From contig DOQE01000047.1 of NCBI GenBank assembly GCA_003512585.1, positions 7,069-16,183 on the forward strand: 9,115 nt of DNA, given 5' to 3'. Below, in pieces: positions 1-6,675 of this stretch (position 1 is its first letter; each line of letters opens with the position of its first letter). This DNA comes from Bacillota bacterium (GTDB lineage Bacteria; Bacillota_I; Bacilli_A; RFN20; CAG-826). The notes beneath the pieces are model-generated. The model did no database searches, was not told the DNA's origin, and saw nothing but the letters and a program-made list of their open reading frames with translations. Made by a program: the position numbers and the translations under genes.

Positions 1-1900
1 TGTTAGAGTAATGTCTCCCTCTATTGAGGTAGAAGTCTCCAATGTTTCTTACAATGTGGAACAGGTTAAAAAAGCATTGTTACGGGCGAAAGAAAAGAAT
101 GCATCTATTGTTAACTTTCAAGAATTAACATTATCTTCCTATACTTGTGGCGATTTTTTCTTAACGGATTCTCTTCTTAATGCATGCTTATCCGGCTTAA
201 AGGAGCTAGTTTCTTTTAGCAAGACAATAAACATTGCCTTTACTATTGGTTTGCCTTTAATGGTTAATAATTCTTTATATAATGTTGCCGCTTTTATTTA
301 TAAGGGGAGAATTTTGGGTATAGTTCCAAAATTGAACATTCCGAATTATTCAGAATTCTATGAAAAAAGATATTTTCAAGAAGGGCCTATAAATCCTTTT
401 AAAATCACTATTGCCGGACAAGAAACTTTATTTGGCTCAAATTTAATATTTGTAGATGAAAAATATCCTAACTTAAAAATTGGAATTGAAATATGTGAAG
501 ATGCTTGGGTTCCTAATTCCCCTTCTATTGGCCTGTCTTTGTCTGGTGCAACCTTAATATTAAACTTATCATCTAGCAATGAGGTGGTGGGGAAGGCAAC
601 TTATAGGAAGCAGCTTATTTCTTCTACTTCGGCTAAGTTAATTTGCGGTTATGTTTATTCGGATTCTGGGCGTGGGGAATCAACAACCGATCTTGTTTTT
701 TCTTCTCATCAATTAATTTATGAAAATGGATCTTTATTAAAAGAGAGCAAATTATTTGAAAGTGAAGATGCTATAGCGGATATAGATTTGCAACGTATTG
801 TTAATGAAAGACGCAAAATGACTTCTTTTCAAAATAATCTGCATAACAATTATAAATATGTCGTTTTTGCGTTTGATTTAGAAAATAATGATAAATTATT
901 TCGACATTATTCTAGAAATCCTTTTATTCCAGAGGGGAAAGAAATTGATTTGGATAGGGTGAATTCAATTTTACAAATGCAAGCCCATGGATTAATGAAA
1001 CGTCTAAAAACAGTTGGCCAAAAAAAGGTAATTGTTGGCTTAAGCGGCGGGTTAGATTCTACTTTGGCCTTACTTGTTGCTGTTGAGGCATTCAAGAAAG
1101 CAAATTATTCTTTAGACGGCATTTTGGCTGTTACTTTGCCTTGCTTTGGAACAAGTAAGCGAACCCACGATAATGCTAAACGGTTAGCTGAGTCGCTTCA
1201 TGTTAGCTTTAAAGAGATTAATATTGGCAAAAGCGTCGTTCAACATCTCAAAGATATAGATCATGATATGGAAAATCATAATGTTGCATTTGAAAACGCC
1301 CAAGCTAGAGAACGAACACAGGTATTGATGGACTTGGCAAATGACTCAAATGCCTTGATGATTGGCACGTGTGATTTAAGCGAGCTATGTTTGGGCTGGT
1401 GTACCTACAATGGCGATCATATGTCCATGTATGGTGTTAATGCATCCATTCCGAAAACATTAGTTAGATACCTTTGCCAAGGTTATGCAAAATTAAATAA
1501 AGATGTGTCTACTTTTCTTCTTGATATAATCGATACTCCTATTTCGCCTGAATTGCTCCCTTTAAAAGAGGGGGAAATTGCCCAAAAAACAGAAGACCAA
1601 ATTGGGCCTTATGAATTACATGATTTTTTCATTTATCATTATTTAAGGTTTGGCTATTCTCCTTCTAAGTTGTTTTATATAGCTAAAAATGCTTACACGG
1701 GTCAAATAAATGAAAAGGAAATAAAAAAATGGCTTAGAGTTTTCTTTTCTAGATTTTACCATAATCAATTTAAGAGATCTTGTTTGCCTGACGGTGCAAA
1801 GGTGGGGTCTGTTGCTATTTCTCCCCGTGGTGATTTGCGTTTACCTAGCGATGCTAATGTTGATGACATTTTAAAAGAGATAGATGCAATACAAATTTAA
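1..1900 (+). CDS. nadE: Glutamine-dependent NAD+ synthetase, 5' end cut by window edge
   Basis: This cytosolic enzyme makes NAD+ from deamido-NAD+, ATP and glutamine, the last step of NAD biosynthesis. Numbered from the ATG at 11, an N-terminal nitrilase-type glutaminase domain (about 1-290) shows the Glu-Lys-Cys triad: E38 in FQEL, K107 in VPKLNIPNY and C162 in GIEICEDAW. The C-terminal synthetase domain has the ATP pyrophosphatase loop SGGLDST at 345-351 and ends with the family hallmark RSCLPDGAKVGS near 590 and SPRGDLRLPSDA. The visible 629 residues are close to the full family length of about 640. The frame stays open to base 2, and the residues before the ATG (VRV, then MSPSIEVEVSNVSYNVEQ) match the usual family N-terminus, so the true start probably lies just outside the window and the ATG at 11 is internal. 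There is no terminator after the stop. The next gene follows after 38 bp in the same direction, consistent with an operon. The assignment is very secure. Confidence 0.97.
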   Translation, partial: VRVMSPSIEVEVSNVSYNVEQVKKALLRAKEKNASIVNFQELTLSSYTCGDFFLTDSLLNACLSGLKELVSFSKTINIAFTIGLPLMVNNSLYNVAAFIYKGRILGIVPKLNIPNYSEFYEKRYFQEGPINPFKITIAGQETLFGSNLIFVDEKYPNLKIGIEICEDAWVPNSPSIGLSLSGATLILNLSSSNEVVGKATYRKQLISSTSAKLICGYVYSDSGRGESTTDLVFSSHQLIYENGSLLKESKLFESEDAIADIDLQRIVNERRKMTSFQNNLHNNYKYVVFAFDLENNDKLFRHYSRNPFIPEGKEIDLDRVNSILQMQAHGLMKRLKTVGQKKVIVGLSGGLDSTLALLVAVEAFKKANYSLDGILAVTLPCFGTSKRTHDNAKRLAESLHVSFKEINIGKSVVQHLKDIDHDMENHNVAFENAQARERTQVLMDLANDSNALMIGTCDLSELCLGWCTYNGDHMSMYGVNASIPKTLVRYLCQGYAKLNKDVSTFLLDIIDTPISPELLPLKEGEIAQKTEDQIGPYELHDFFIYHYLRFGYSPSKLFYIAKNAYTGQINEKEIKKWLRVFFSRFYHNQFKRSCLPDGAKVGSVAISPRGDLRLPSDANVDDILKEIDAIQI

Positions 1901-1938
1901 AAATAGTAGTAAAATAAGACAAACAAAAGGAGATTAAT

Positions 1939-2172
1939 ATGGCTGACAAAACAAAGGTTTATCACATTTCAAAAAGAAGTGATGGCAAATGGACTATCAA
2001 ATTTGCTGGAGGAGAGAAAGTAATTAAAACTTTTGACACTAAAGTAGAAGCTATGAAATACGGAGATTCTTTAGCGGAAAACCAAGAAGGCATAGTTTTG
2101 GTTCATGCTTCAAAAGGGAAAAACGCTGGAAAGATTCAAAAACAAAACGGCGCCGGGAAAAATATCAAATAA
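1939..2172 (+). CDS. DUF2188-like small protein
   Basis: This is a 77-residue basic protein of unknown function. The opening KVYHISKRSDGKWTIKFAGG, then a KTFDTKVEAMKYGDSLAENQ stretch, then a VLVHASKG segment match the DUF2188 pattern (YHV...W.vk..g, then an A-rich helix starting with the T..eA motif, then a vvh..dG strand). The C-terminal tail (about 58-77) is Lys/Asn/Gly-rich and probably disordered. The start is well supported by AAAAGGAG at 1925-1932, 6 nt before the ATG. It sits 38 bp after nadE and 6 bp before the GtrA-like gene, so it is probably co-transcribed with both. A weak TAAAAT at 1910-1915 could be an internal -10 box, but no good -35 was seen. Family recognition is from memory of the pattern; the biochemical role is not known. 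Confidence 0.8.
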   Translation: MADKTKVYHISKRSDGKWTIKFAGGEKVIKTFDTKVEAMKYGDSLAENQEGIVLVHASKGKNAGKIQKQNGAGKNIK

Positions 2173-2178
2173 TTAAAG

Positions 2179-2718
2179 ATGGAAAAAGTAGCTTTATCTA
2201 AAGAAGACAATTTTTGGCTGGAGCTTTTTCGCTTTTTGGCCGTTGGGCTATACGGCACTTTAATTGACTATATTGTTGAAGTTTGGTGCACGTCCTTGTT
2301 TTCTTCTTGGATTAGCGGTAACGATTCTCATTTTATAGCCTTTATAATTCAATTTTTAATTAGTTTGATAGGCTTTGTTGTTGCTACCCCTTCAACTTGG
2401 TCTCTATCTGCTATTTGGGCATTTAAAAATAAAGGCGATCAGAATGAAACTAAATCGATAAAGGGTGCCTTTAAATTTACTGGTTTTGCTTTTTTAGGCT
2501 TATTAGGCGGCGCGCTTATCCAATTGCTTGGGTACATGGTTTGTTTGGAATGGAGCGGTTTAAATATCAATATTCTGGATATTGATTTTTCCACTTTGTT
2601 TAATTCTTCCATTAACGTTTTCTTGGCTTTTACAATCGTATTTGTATTTAAAACTGGTTTTACTACGATCTTTAATTACGTTACAAGGAAATTTATTCTT
2701 TATAAAGCGAAGAAGTAA
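2179..2718 (+). CDS. GtrA-like four-helix membrane protein
   Basis: This 179-residue protein has four predicted membrane helices at about 17-41, 52-82, 97-123 and 144-171. The layout fits the GtrA/DPMS_2 family: helix 1 begins FRFLAVGLYGTLIDY, helix 2 ends in an aromatic/basic WSLSAIWAFKN segment, helix 3 begins KFTGFAFLGLLGGALIQ, and helix 4 ends FNYVTRKFILYK, like the NFLxRRxxF ending of the family. GtrA-like proteins are linked to moving or flipping lipid-linked sugars for cell-envelope polysaccharides, but most members are uncharacterised and no glycosyltransferase is seen nearby. The loop between helices 3 and 4 (about 123-143) is longer and more acidic than in the shortest members. No Shine-Dalgarno is visible; the start lies 6 nt after the DUF2188 stop, so translational coupling is likely. 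The gene ends tail-to-tail with the next one. Confidence 0.72.
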   Translation: MEKVALSKEDNFWLELFRFLAVGLYGTLIDYIVEVWCTSLFSSWISGNDSHFIAFIIQFLISLIGFVVATPSTWSLSAIWAFKNKGDQNETKSIKGAFKFTGFAFLGLLGGALIQLLGYMVCLEWSGLNINILDIDFSTLFNSSINVFLAFTIVFVFKTGFTTIFNYVTRKFILYKAKK

Positions 2719-2723
2719 GGATA

Positions 2724-3212
2724 TCAATCCACGTATATTTCTTTTATTTCATTGAAATGCGCTTTGCATTCATAACTAGGATCTTCGTAATGGGAAATCA
2801 TATCTAAGATAATGTTTTCCGGGACCCATTTTTCTTTTGGGCGTAATTTGTTTCTTTCTAAACAAGCTGAATAATCATGGAGCTTTAATAAAATGAGCTC
2901 AAAATAATCAAAGTTCTTTAAATGCCTAATGAAATACAATCTTCTTTCATCATAAAGCATGGTTGTATCAAATATAACGGTGACATCATCGCTTTTATTT
3001 CTATATTCTTCTGCTCTTTTTATCATTTCTTTATAAACATAGAGCATATTATAATTTGGCGGGAACTTATCATAGCCGCCATACATGTCTTTTCTGACTT
3101 CATCGGCTGCGATTACTTTAACAAGTTCGTTTGAATTGGCCTTTTTGTAATTGTTAGAGAAAGTGGATTTCCCTATCGCCGCTGGTCCACATACTAAAAT
3201 TAATTTACTCAC
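2724..3212 (-). CDS. P-loop kinase-like protein (AAA_33 / polynucleotide-kinase-like)
   Basis: This is a 162-residue soluble NTP-binding protein. From the proposed GTG start, the Walker A motif GPAAIGKST is at 9-17, ADEVR at 36-40 (D37 the likely catalytic acid), FDTTM at 81-85, an Arg/Lys-rich lid ERNKLRPKEKWVPE at 119-132, and HYEDP at 141-145. This is the order seen in T4 Pnk-type kinases. The substrate cannot be told. An in-frame ATG at 3248 would add 12 residues (MILSISISKIFH). I prefer GTG at 3212 because it puts the Walker A motif at the same position (9-17) as in the paralogue at 6670-7152, because the skipped DNA contains one copy of a regulatory-looking direct repeat, and because TAAAAT (3225-3220) lies 7 nt upstream, as at the leaderless starts elsewhere here. 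No Shine-Dalgarno precedes either start. It converges on the GtrA-like gene with 5 bp between stops and ends in TGA. Confidence 0.85.
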   Translation of the reverse strand: MSKLILVCGPAAIGKSTFSNNYKKANSNELVKVIAADEVRKDMYGGYDKFPPNYNMLYVYKEMIKRAEEYRNKSDDVTVIFDTTMLYDERRLYFIRHLKNFDYFELILLKLHDYSACLERNKLRPKEKWVPENIILDMISHYEDPSYECKAHFNEIKEIYVD

Positions 3213-3219
3213 ATGGAAG

Positions 3220-3324
3220 ATTTTACTTATTGAAATAGACAAAATCATTAATTAATTCTTTTTTTGGATTAATTTAATGTAAAAAAGAGTTAAATAATTT
3301 GTTAATTTTACTTATTGATATTGA
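3220..3324. repeat. Near-perfect 20-bp direct repeat in divergent promoter region
   Basis: ATTTTACTTATTGA occurs exactly at 3220-3233 and 3305-3318. The match extends to 20 bp with two mismatches (3220-3239 against 3305-3324), with 85 bp between copy starts. The first copy contains the putative -10 box of the minus-strand kinase; the second runs into the -35 box of the metal-repressor gene. This placement suggests a shared regulator site, but A/T-rich DNA makes chance similarity possible. Confidence 0.5.
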
Positions 3325-3348
3325 AAAAGTATTTTATACCCATAAAAT
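3321..3348 (+). promoter_or_regulatory. Promoter of the metal repressor gene with spacer palindrome
   Basis: The -35 box TTGAAA (3321-3326), a 16-bp spacer and the -10 box TAAAAT (3343-3348) each differ from consensus at one base. The expected transcription start, 6-7 nt past the -10 box, falls on the ATG at 3355, and no Shine-Dalgarno is present, so the mRNA should be leaderless. The spacer contains a perfect inverted repeat GTAT-TTT-ATAC (3329-3339), well placed for repressor binding; autoregulation by the downstream product is an inference. Confidence 0.55.
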
Positions 3349-3354
3349 TAAGCC

Positions 3355-3720
3355 ATGGATAATTATACAAGAGCCCAAGAAGACTTCGTTGAAGCTTTAT
3401 TAATGCTAGAGGAACAAGGGCTCCCTCTGGAAACTACAAAAGTTGCACGCCTTCTTAATGTTTCTAAACCGGCCGTTCATCAAATGGGCCACGAATTAAT
3501 CGATAAAGGGCTTATTACTAGAAAAGACTATGGCGATATGACTCTTACTGAAAAAGGTAGAGAACTTGCCAATAGGATTTTAAAACGTCATGAAGTTTTA
3601 AAAGAGTATTTATTGAATTTGGGCGTGAGCCAAGATGTTGCAGAAGAAGATTGCTGCAAGATCGAACACGTTATTTCTAATGAAACTTTTGAAGCCATTA
3701 AGAAAACATTAAAAAAATAA
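3355..3720 (+). CDS. DtxR/MntR-family metal-dependent transcriptional repressor
   Basis: This 121-residue cytosolic repressor senses divalent metal and shuts off metal-uptake genes when loaded. Residues about 1-65 form the winged helix-turn-helix (recognition region VARLLNVSKPAVHQMGHELI, 30-49), and about 70-121 form the dimerisation/metal domain. Aligned by eye, the metal ligands are D10, E13, H79, C101, E104 and H105. D10, E13 and H79 match B. subtilis MntR D8, E11 and H77; C101 matches DtxR C102 where MntR has Glu (E99); E104-H105 are shared by both. The DtxR ancillary-site residues E83 and H98 appear as K83 and E97, so that site is probably absent. There is no C-terminal SH3/FeoA domain, and the protein is somewhat shorter than MntR (142 aa). 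The metal is therefore uncertain between Mn and Fe. There is no Shine-Dalgarno; the start is set by the promoter 6 nt upstream. No metal transporter is in view. Confidence 0.9.
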   Translation: MDNYTRAQEDFVEALLMLEEQGLPLETTKVARLLNVSKPAVHQMGHELIDKGLITRKDYGDMTLTEKGRELANRILKRHEVLKEYLLNLGVSQDVAEEDCCKIEHVISNETFEAIKKTLKK

Positions 3721-3723
3721 AGA

Positions 3724-4236
3724 CTATTTTTCTAAAGATAAGAAATGATTTATAGCTATTCCTTTATTAAGGCTTGCTTTTGCTTTTTCTATATTTTTCG
3801 CTAGCCCCATTTCTATTAATAAAGAAGAATTATTATCAATGATTGGCCCTATAAGTTTGGATTTTATGGTTTGAATTGTTTTTGCTGTTTCAAATTCTTT
3901 TCTTGTTTCGTCTAGTTCTAAAAAAACATCTACTAATACAAGTATACTATCTTCGATTTCTATGAAGTCTTTTTTATTGATTTTTTGACTATCTAATAAT
4001 TCGAAAAATGTTTTTCCACCTTTAATCTTTTCTTCTTTTAATCCAAGGCATTCTTTAATATTTTCAAAATAGGACTTTTCTTCCTCTTTTGTTTTGGAAT
4101 ATAAGCCCATTGTTGATTTAAAAAGATCAAAAAAGGAATGTAGACAAGGGGTAAAATTCTCTTTTTTAGAGTATTTCGCAATCAAACAATTGATTTTTTC
4201 ACAGCTTTGTTTTATCTCTTCGAAGTTATAGTACAC
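3724..4236 (-). CDS. Hypothetical soluble helical protein
   Basis: I do not recognise this 170-residue protein. It has no signal peptide or membrane helix. It is rich in Lys, Glu, Leu and Ile in helical patterns, with a strongly charged stretch at about 46-72 (KTKEEEKSYFENIKECLGLK and following) and an acidic/hydrophobic segment at about 92-115. Four Cys (12, 17, 31, 63) all lie in the first 65 residues, but their spacing is not an obvious metal-binding motif. The start is GTG at 4236-4234, chosen because the Shine-Dalgarno GAGG (4248-4245) lies 8 nt upstream and a TGA in the same frame directly precedes it. It ends in TAG only 3 bp from the convergent repressor gene and is divergent from the flavoprotein gene. 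A possible promoter on the minus strand (TTATCA, 18-bp spacer, TATTAT) lies just upstream but is weak. Confidence 0.8.
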   Translation of the reverse strand: MYYNFEEIKQSCEKINCLIAKYSKKENFTPCLHSFFDLFKSTMGLYSKTKEEEKSYFENIKECLGLKEEKIKGGKTFFELLDSQKINKKDFIEIEDSILVLVDVFLELDETRKEFETAKTIQTIKSKLIGPIIDNNSSLLIEMGLAKNIEKAKASLNKGIAINHFLSLEK

Positions 4237-4332
4237 GGGTTATGCCTCAAATTAATAATATTTATTTTAGACTATTAATGATAAATGCACATAGAATTAT
4301 GAAAATATTGATTTCTGTAGTAGAGTAATTCC

Positions 4333-5508
4333 ATGAATGAGTTAAAGACTAGAATAGGAATAGTAGGTGCCTCTAGCGGTGGTTTGTTTTTATCTTTATT
4401 ACTTTCAAATCGAACCGATTTAGAAATAATCGTTTTTGATAAGAATGAAAAACCGGCTAGAAAATTAAATGCGACAGGCAATGGGCATTGCAATATTTTG
4501 CCAGGCCAATTAAACGCGGCTTGCTTTAATAATGCTGCATACATGGGTGTCCTAATTGATAAATATCCTTTGGATAAACTTGTTTCTATTTTGTCTGATT
4601 TAGGCATTCGCTTATTTAAAAAATCAAATTTATATTATCCACTTTCTTTTTCTTCTAATGCCCTTTCTTCCTATTTAATAAATAAGTGTGTTGATAACGG
4701 AATTAAATTTCAATTGGGCGAGGAAGTTTTAGACTATGAAAAGAAAGACGATGGGGTTTTATTAAAAAGCGATAAAAAAACTTACATTTTTGATAAGTTA
4801 ATTTTTTCAACAGGTGGAAAAAGCCAAAAGAATTTTGGAAGCGATGGCTCTTTATTTCCTTTATTTAAATCAAAAGGTTATAAAATTTCCCCTCTTCGTC
4901 CTAGTTTATGTCCTATAAAGATAAAAGAAAAAGTAAAAAGCTTGTCTGGAAAACGTCATTTAGCAAAGGTAACAATCCATATAAACGGCAAAGAACAATA
5001 TTCTGAGCAAGGAGAAATTCTTTTTAAGGATGATGGGTTATCCGGGATAGCTATATTTAATTGCTCATTTTTCTTGAATGAAAGTAACATTAAGAATTCT
5101 TTAATCAAAATCGATCTATTCCCATGGATGAGCTTAGAAGAATTAAGCAATTGCTTTTCTTCTATCTTTAATTGTAACAAAGCTTACAATTTTGGCTCGA
5201 TTTTGGAAAAAGAAATCGCTAATTACCTTCTTGCGTTATTAAAGAGTTATAACAAGCAAATAAATGCTAAAAATATGGCGTTTCTTTGCAAAAACCTTAT
5301 ATTTCATCCGATTTCACCATATGGTTTTGAAAATTCTCAAGTTACTAGAGGTGGATTATCTATTGAAAACTTTAATGAAAATTTGGAATCAAAGATAGAA
5401 AAAAATGTTCATTTTATTGGCGAGATGATCGATATCGATGGAATGTGTGGTGGCAATAATTTGGCTTGGTGTTTATTATCCTCGCTGCTGGTTTTTGATA
5501 GTATTTGA
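4333..5508 (+). CDS. HI0933/YhiN-family FAD-dependent oxidoreductase
   Basis: This 391-residue flavoprotein belongs to the HI0933 family (also called BaiN-like or aminoacetone-oxidase-like). The N-terminal Rossmann fold shows IGIVGASSGGL (8-18), the ribose-binding acid D36 in VFDKNEK, and the family signature KLNATGNGHCN (44-54). The middle has STGGKSQKNFGSDGS with RPSLCPI following. The C-terminal FAD signature GEMIDIDGMCGGNNLAW starts at 363. Length is near the family norm of about 400, so the gene looks intact. The physiological substrate is unknown for most members. The dinucleotide-binding motif is G-A-S-S-G-G, with Ser at the usual second Gly, which is a mild departure. The start at 4333 has only a poor AGAG (4322-4325) as ribosome binding site. 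A possible promoter is TAGACT (4268-4273) with TAGAAT (4292-4297), 18-bp spacer. It ends in TGA, which supports TGA as a stop. Confidence 0.93.
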   Translation: MNELKTRIGIVGASSGGLFLSLLLSNRTDLEIIVFDKNEKPARKLNATGNGHCNILPGQLNAACFNNAAYMGVLIDKYPLDKLVSILSDLGIRLFKKSNLYYPLSFSSNALSSYLINKCVDNGIKFQLGEEVLDYEKKDDGVLLKSDKKTYIFDKLIFSTGGKSQKNFGSDGSLFPLFKSKGYKISPLRPSLCPIKIKEKVKSLSGKRHLAKVTIHINGKEQYSEQGEILFKDDGLSGIAIFNCSFFLNESNIKNSLIKIDLFPWMSLEELSNCFSSIFNCNKAYNFGSILEKEIANYLLALLKSYNKQINAKNMAFLCKNLIFHPISPYGFENSQVTRGGLSIENFNENLESKIEKNVHFIGEMIDIDGMCGGNNLAWCLLSSLLVFDSI

Positions 5509-5563
5509 TTATTTGTTTAGTTTTCTATTAAGCAAAATGCCTGGTCTTAAAACAAAACTTTGA

Positions 5564-5592
5564 TTGACTATCTTTAAAAGATAGACTTTAAT
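5564..5592 (+). promoter_or_regulatory. Strong promoter with 17-bp palindromic operator in its spacer
   Basis: The -35 box TTGACT (5564-5569), a 17-bp spacer and the -10 box TTTAAT (5587-5592) have one mismatch to consensus in each box. The palindrome CTATCTTT-A-AAAGATAG (5568-5584) overlaps the last two bases of the -35 box and stops 2 bp before the -10 box, which is the classic position for a repressor operator. The half-site CTATCTTT occurs again in the leader at 5625-5632. Transcription should begin near 5599, giving a leader of about 50 nt before the ATG at 5648. The regulator is unknown. Confidence 0.65.
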
Positions 5593-5647
5593 TAATAACG
5601 TTGCTTTAAGCTACTTTTATAAAACTATCTTTTTGAGGTTAGAAATT

Positions 5648-6625
5648 ATGGATTCAATTAATTCTCCGCGCAGCTATTCGACCATGAGACCGATAAATGC
5701 GTTTTTGTTTTTCCTCCTTATGGCTGGATTTGGTGCCCTAGCGATTTATTTTGGCTTTCTATTAACTCCATTTATTTGGAATGGGAAAGGTGCCGTTATT
5801 GAATTGCCAGACATGAGTTATGCTTTGGTTCTTATGCTTGGTGCTATCGGCATTGCCGGATTTGTTATTTCTTCTTACGGATTTGTTGTTTCGATTTTAT
5901 CTATTGTAAAAAGAAATGATAACTATACTGTTAAGGCTTTTGCTTCTTATATTTCAATTGGATATGTCCTTTGTATTGCTTTGCTTTTAAATGCTGTTTG
6001 GCTTTATAGGCTTACCACTACAAATTATGGGTATAATGAATTTGGATTTGTGATTACTTTATATGTAATTGCCTTAATTGTTTTGCTTATCGCCACTAAT
6101 GTTCCATTGGTAAAACTATATGGAGAGGAAAAGAATAGCGGAAAAACAATGAGAGTCATAACCGGGGCTGCTGCCGCTATTAACTTTGGTATTGCTCTTC
6201 CTTTCTTCCTTTCTTATTTAAACGCTGTCAATGTTGGCATCTTTAACTATTCTAGTGTTGTCACGATGAAATTCGGCATTTATGCCCTTATTGCCTTTAT
6301 TGCATTCATTCTTTCTTTTTCTTCCTTTATTGTTTTCGGCCAAGCCGATAAAAAGAATGAAGAATCCGTTTTAGGCTTCTCTTTATTTGGTGTTACTTCT
6401 TTAGCTGATGCAGGTGCTTTAATAACTTGTGGTGTTTTTGCTCAAATTTATTCTGATAAGAAGGTTAGTTTCATGGCTAAAAAAATCGGTGAAGTATTTG
6501 AATATTCCACTGAATTTGCCATCATGTCTTATATAATTGGGATTTTGTTATTTATTGGAGTCGTCTTTGTTGTTATTTATTCTTTGACCCCACATAAAAA
6601 GAAAACTGCTGAAGTTAATTTTTAA
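5648..6625 (+). CDS. Hypothetical eight-helix integral membrane protein
   Basis: I do not recognise the family of this 325-residue protein. Predicted membrane helices are at about 17-40, 57-87, 97-120, 131-156, 169-192, 205-231, 243-265 and 289-312, with short polar loops (for example KRNDNYT at 88-94 and YGEEKNSGK at 158-166) and a basic C-terminal tail TPHKKK. No signal peptidase site, transporter signature or catalytic motif is visible. The start is ATG 5648 with the Shine-Dalgarno GAGG (5635-5638) 9 nt upstream. A possible in-frame TTG at 5633 would place that ribosome binding site inside the coding region and is rejected. The gene is a single transcription unit, with its own promoter and palindromic operator upstream and a rho-independent terminator 23 bp after the stop, so it is probably regulated separately from its neighbours. 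Confidence 0.88.
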   Translation: MDSINSPRSYSTMRPINAFLFFLLMAGFGALAIYFGFLLTPFIWNGKGAVIELPDMSYALVLMLGAIGIAGFVISSYGFVVSILSIVKRNDNYTVKAFASYISIGYVLCIALLLNAVWLYRLTTTNYGYNEFGFVITLYVIALIVLLIATNVPLVKLYGEEKNSGKTMRVITGAAAAINFGIALPFFLSYLNAVNVGIFNYSSVVTMKFGIYALIAFIAFILSFSSFIVFGQADKKNEESVLGFSLFGVTSLADAGALITCGVFAQIYSDKKVSFMAKKIGEVFEYSTEFAIMSYIIGILLFIGVVFVVIYSLTPHKKKTAEVNF

Positions 6626-6648
6626 TTAATTCTTTTGTTAAAATGATT

Positions 6649-6675
6649 GCGTCCTTAGTTGGGCGCTTTTTATTT
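6649..6675 (+). terminator. Rho-independent terminator after the membrane protein gene
   Basis: The stem GCGTCC (6649-6654) pairs with GGGCGC (6661-6666) with one U-G wobble, around a six-base loop TTAGTT, and is followed by TTTTTATTT. It begins 23 bp after the stop at 6625. On the minus strand the wobble becomes an A-C mismatch and the downstream U-tract is poorer, so it should act mainly on the plus strand. It overlaps the last codons of the convergent kinase gene. Confidence 0.8.

Noticed and set aside
376..1095. Minus-strand open frames inside nadE (376-579 and 907-1095)
   Set aside because: They lie opposite a strongly conserved coding region, have no ribosome binding site and do not resemble any protein family.
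2922..3134. Plus-strand open frame of 70 codons opposite the kinase gene
   Set aside because: It is the shadow of the P-loop kinase gene on the other strand, whose motifs are clear.
4275..4607. Minus-strand open frame of 110 codons overlapping the flavoprotein start
   Set aside because: It covers the conserved FAD-binding N-terminus of the plus-strand gene and has no recognisable motif.
4956..5180. Minus-strand open frame inside the flavoprotein gene
   Set aside because: It is a shadow of a conserved coding region.
5509..5560. Terminator after the flavoprotein gene
   Set aside because: No GC-rich stem followed by a T-run was found; only weak A/T-rich complementarity is present.
5633..5647. 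TTG start adding five residues to the membrane protein
   Set aside because: The TTG overlaps the GAGG ribosome binding site that fits the ATG at 5648 with 9-nt spacing.
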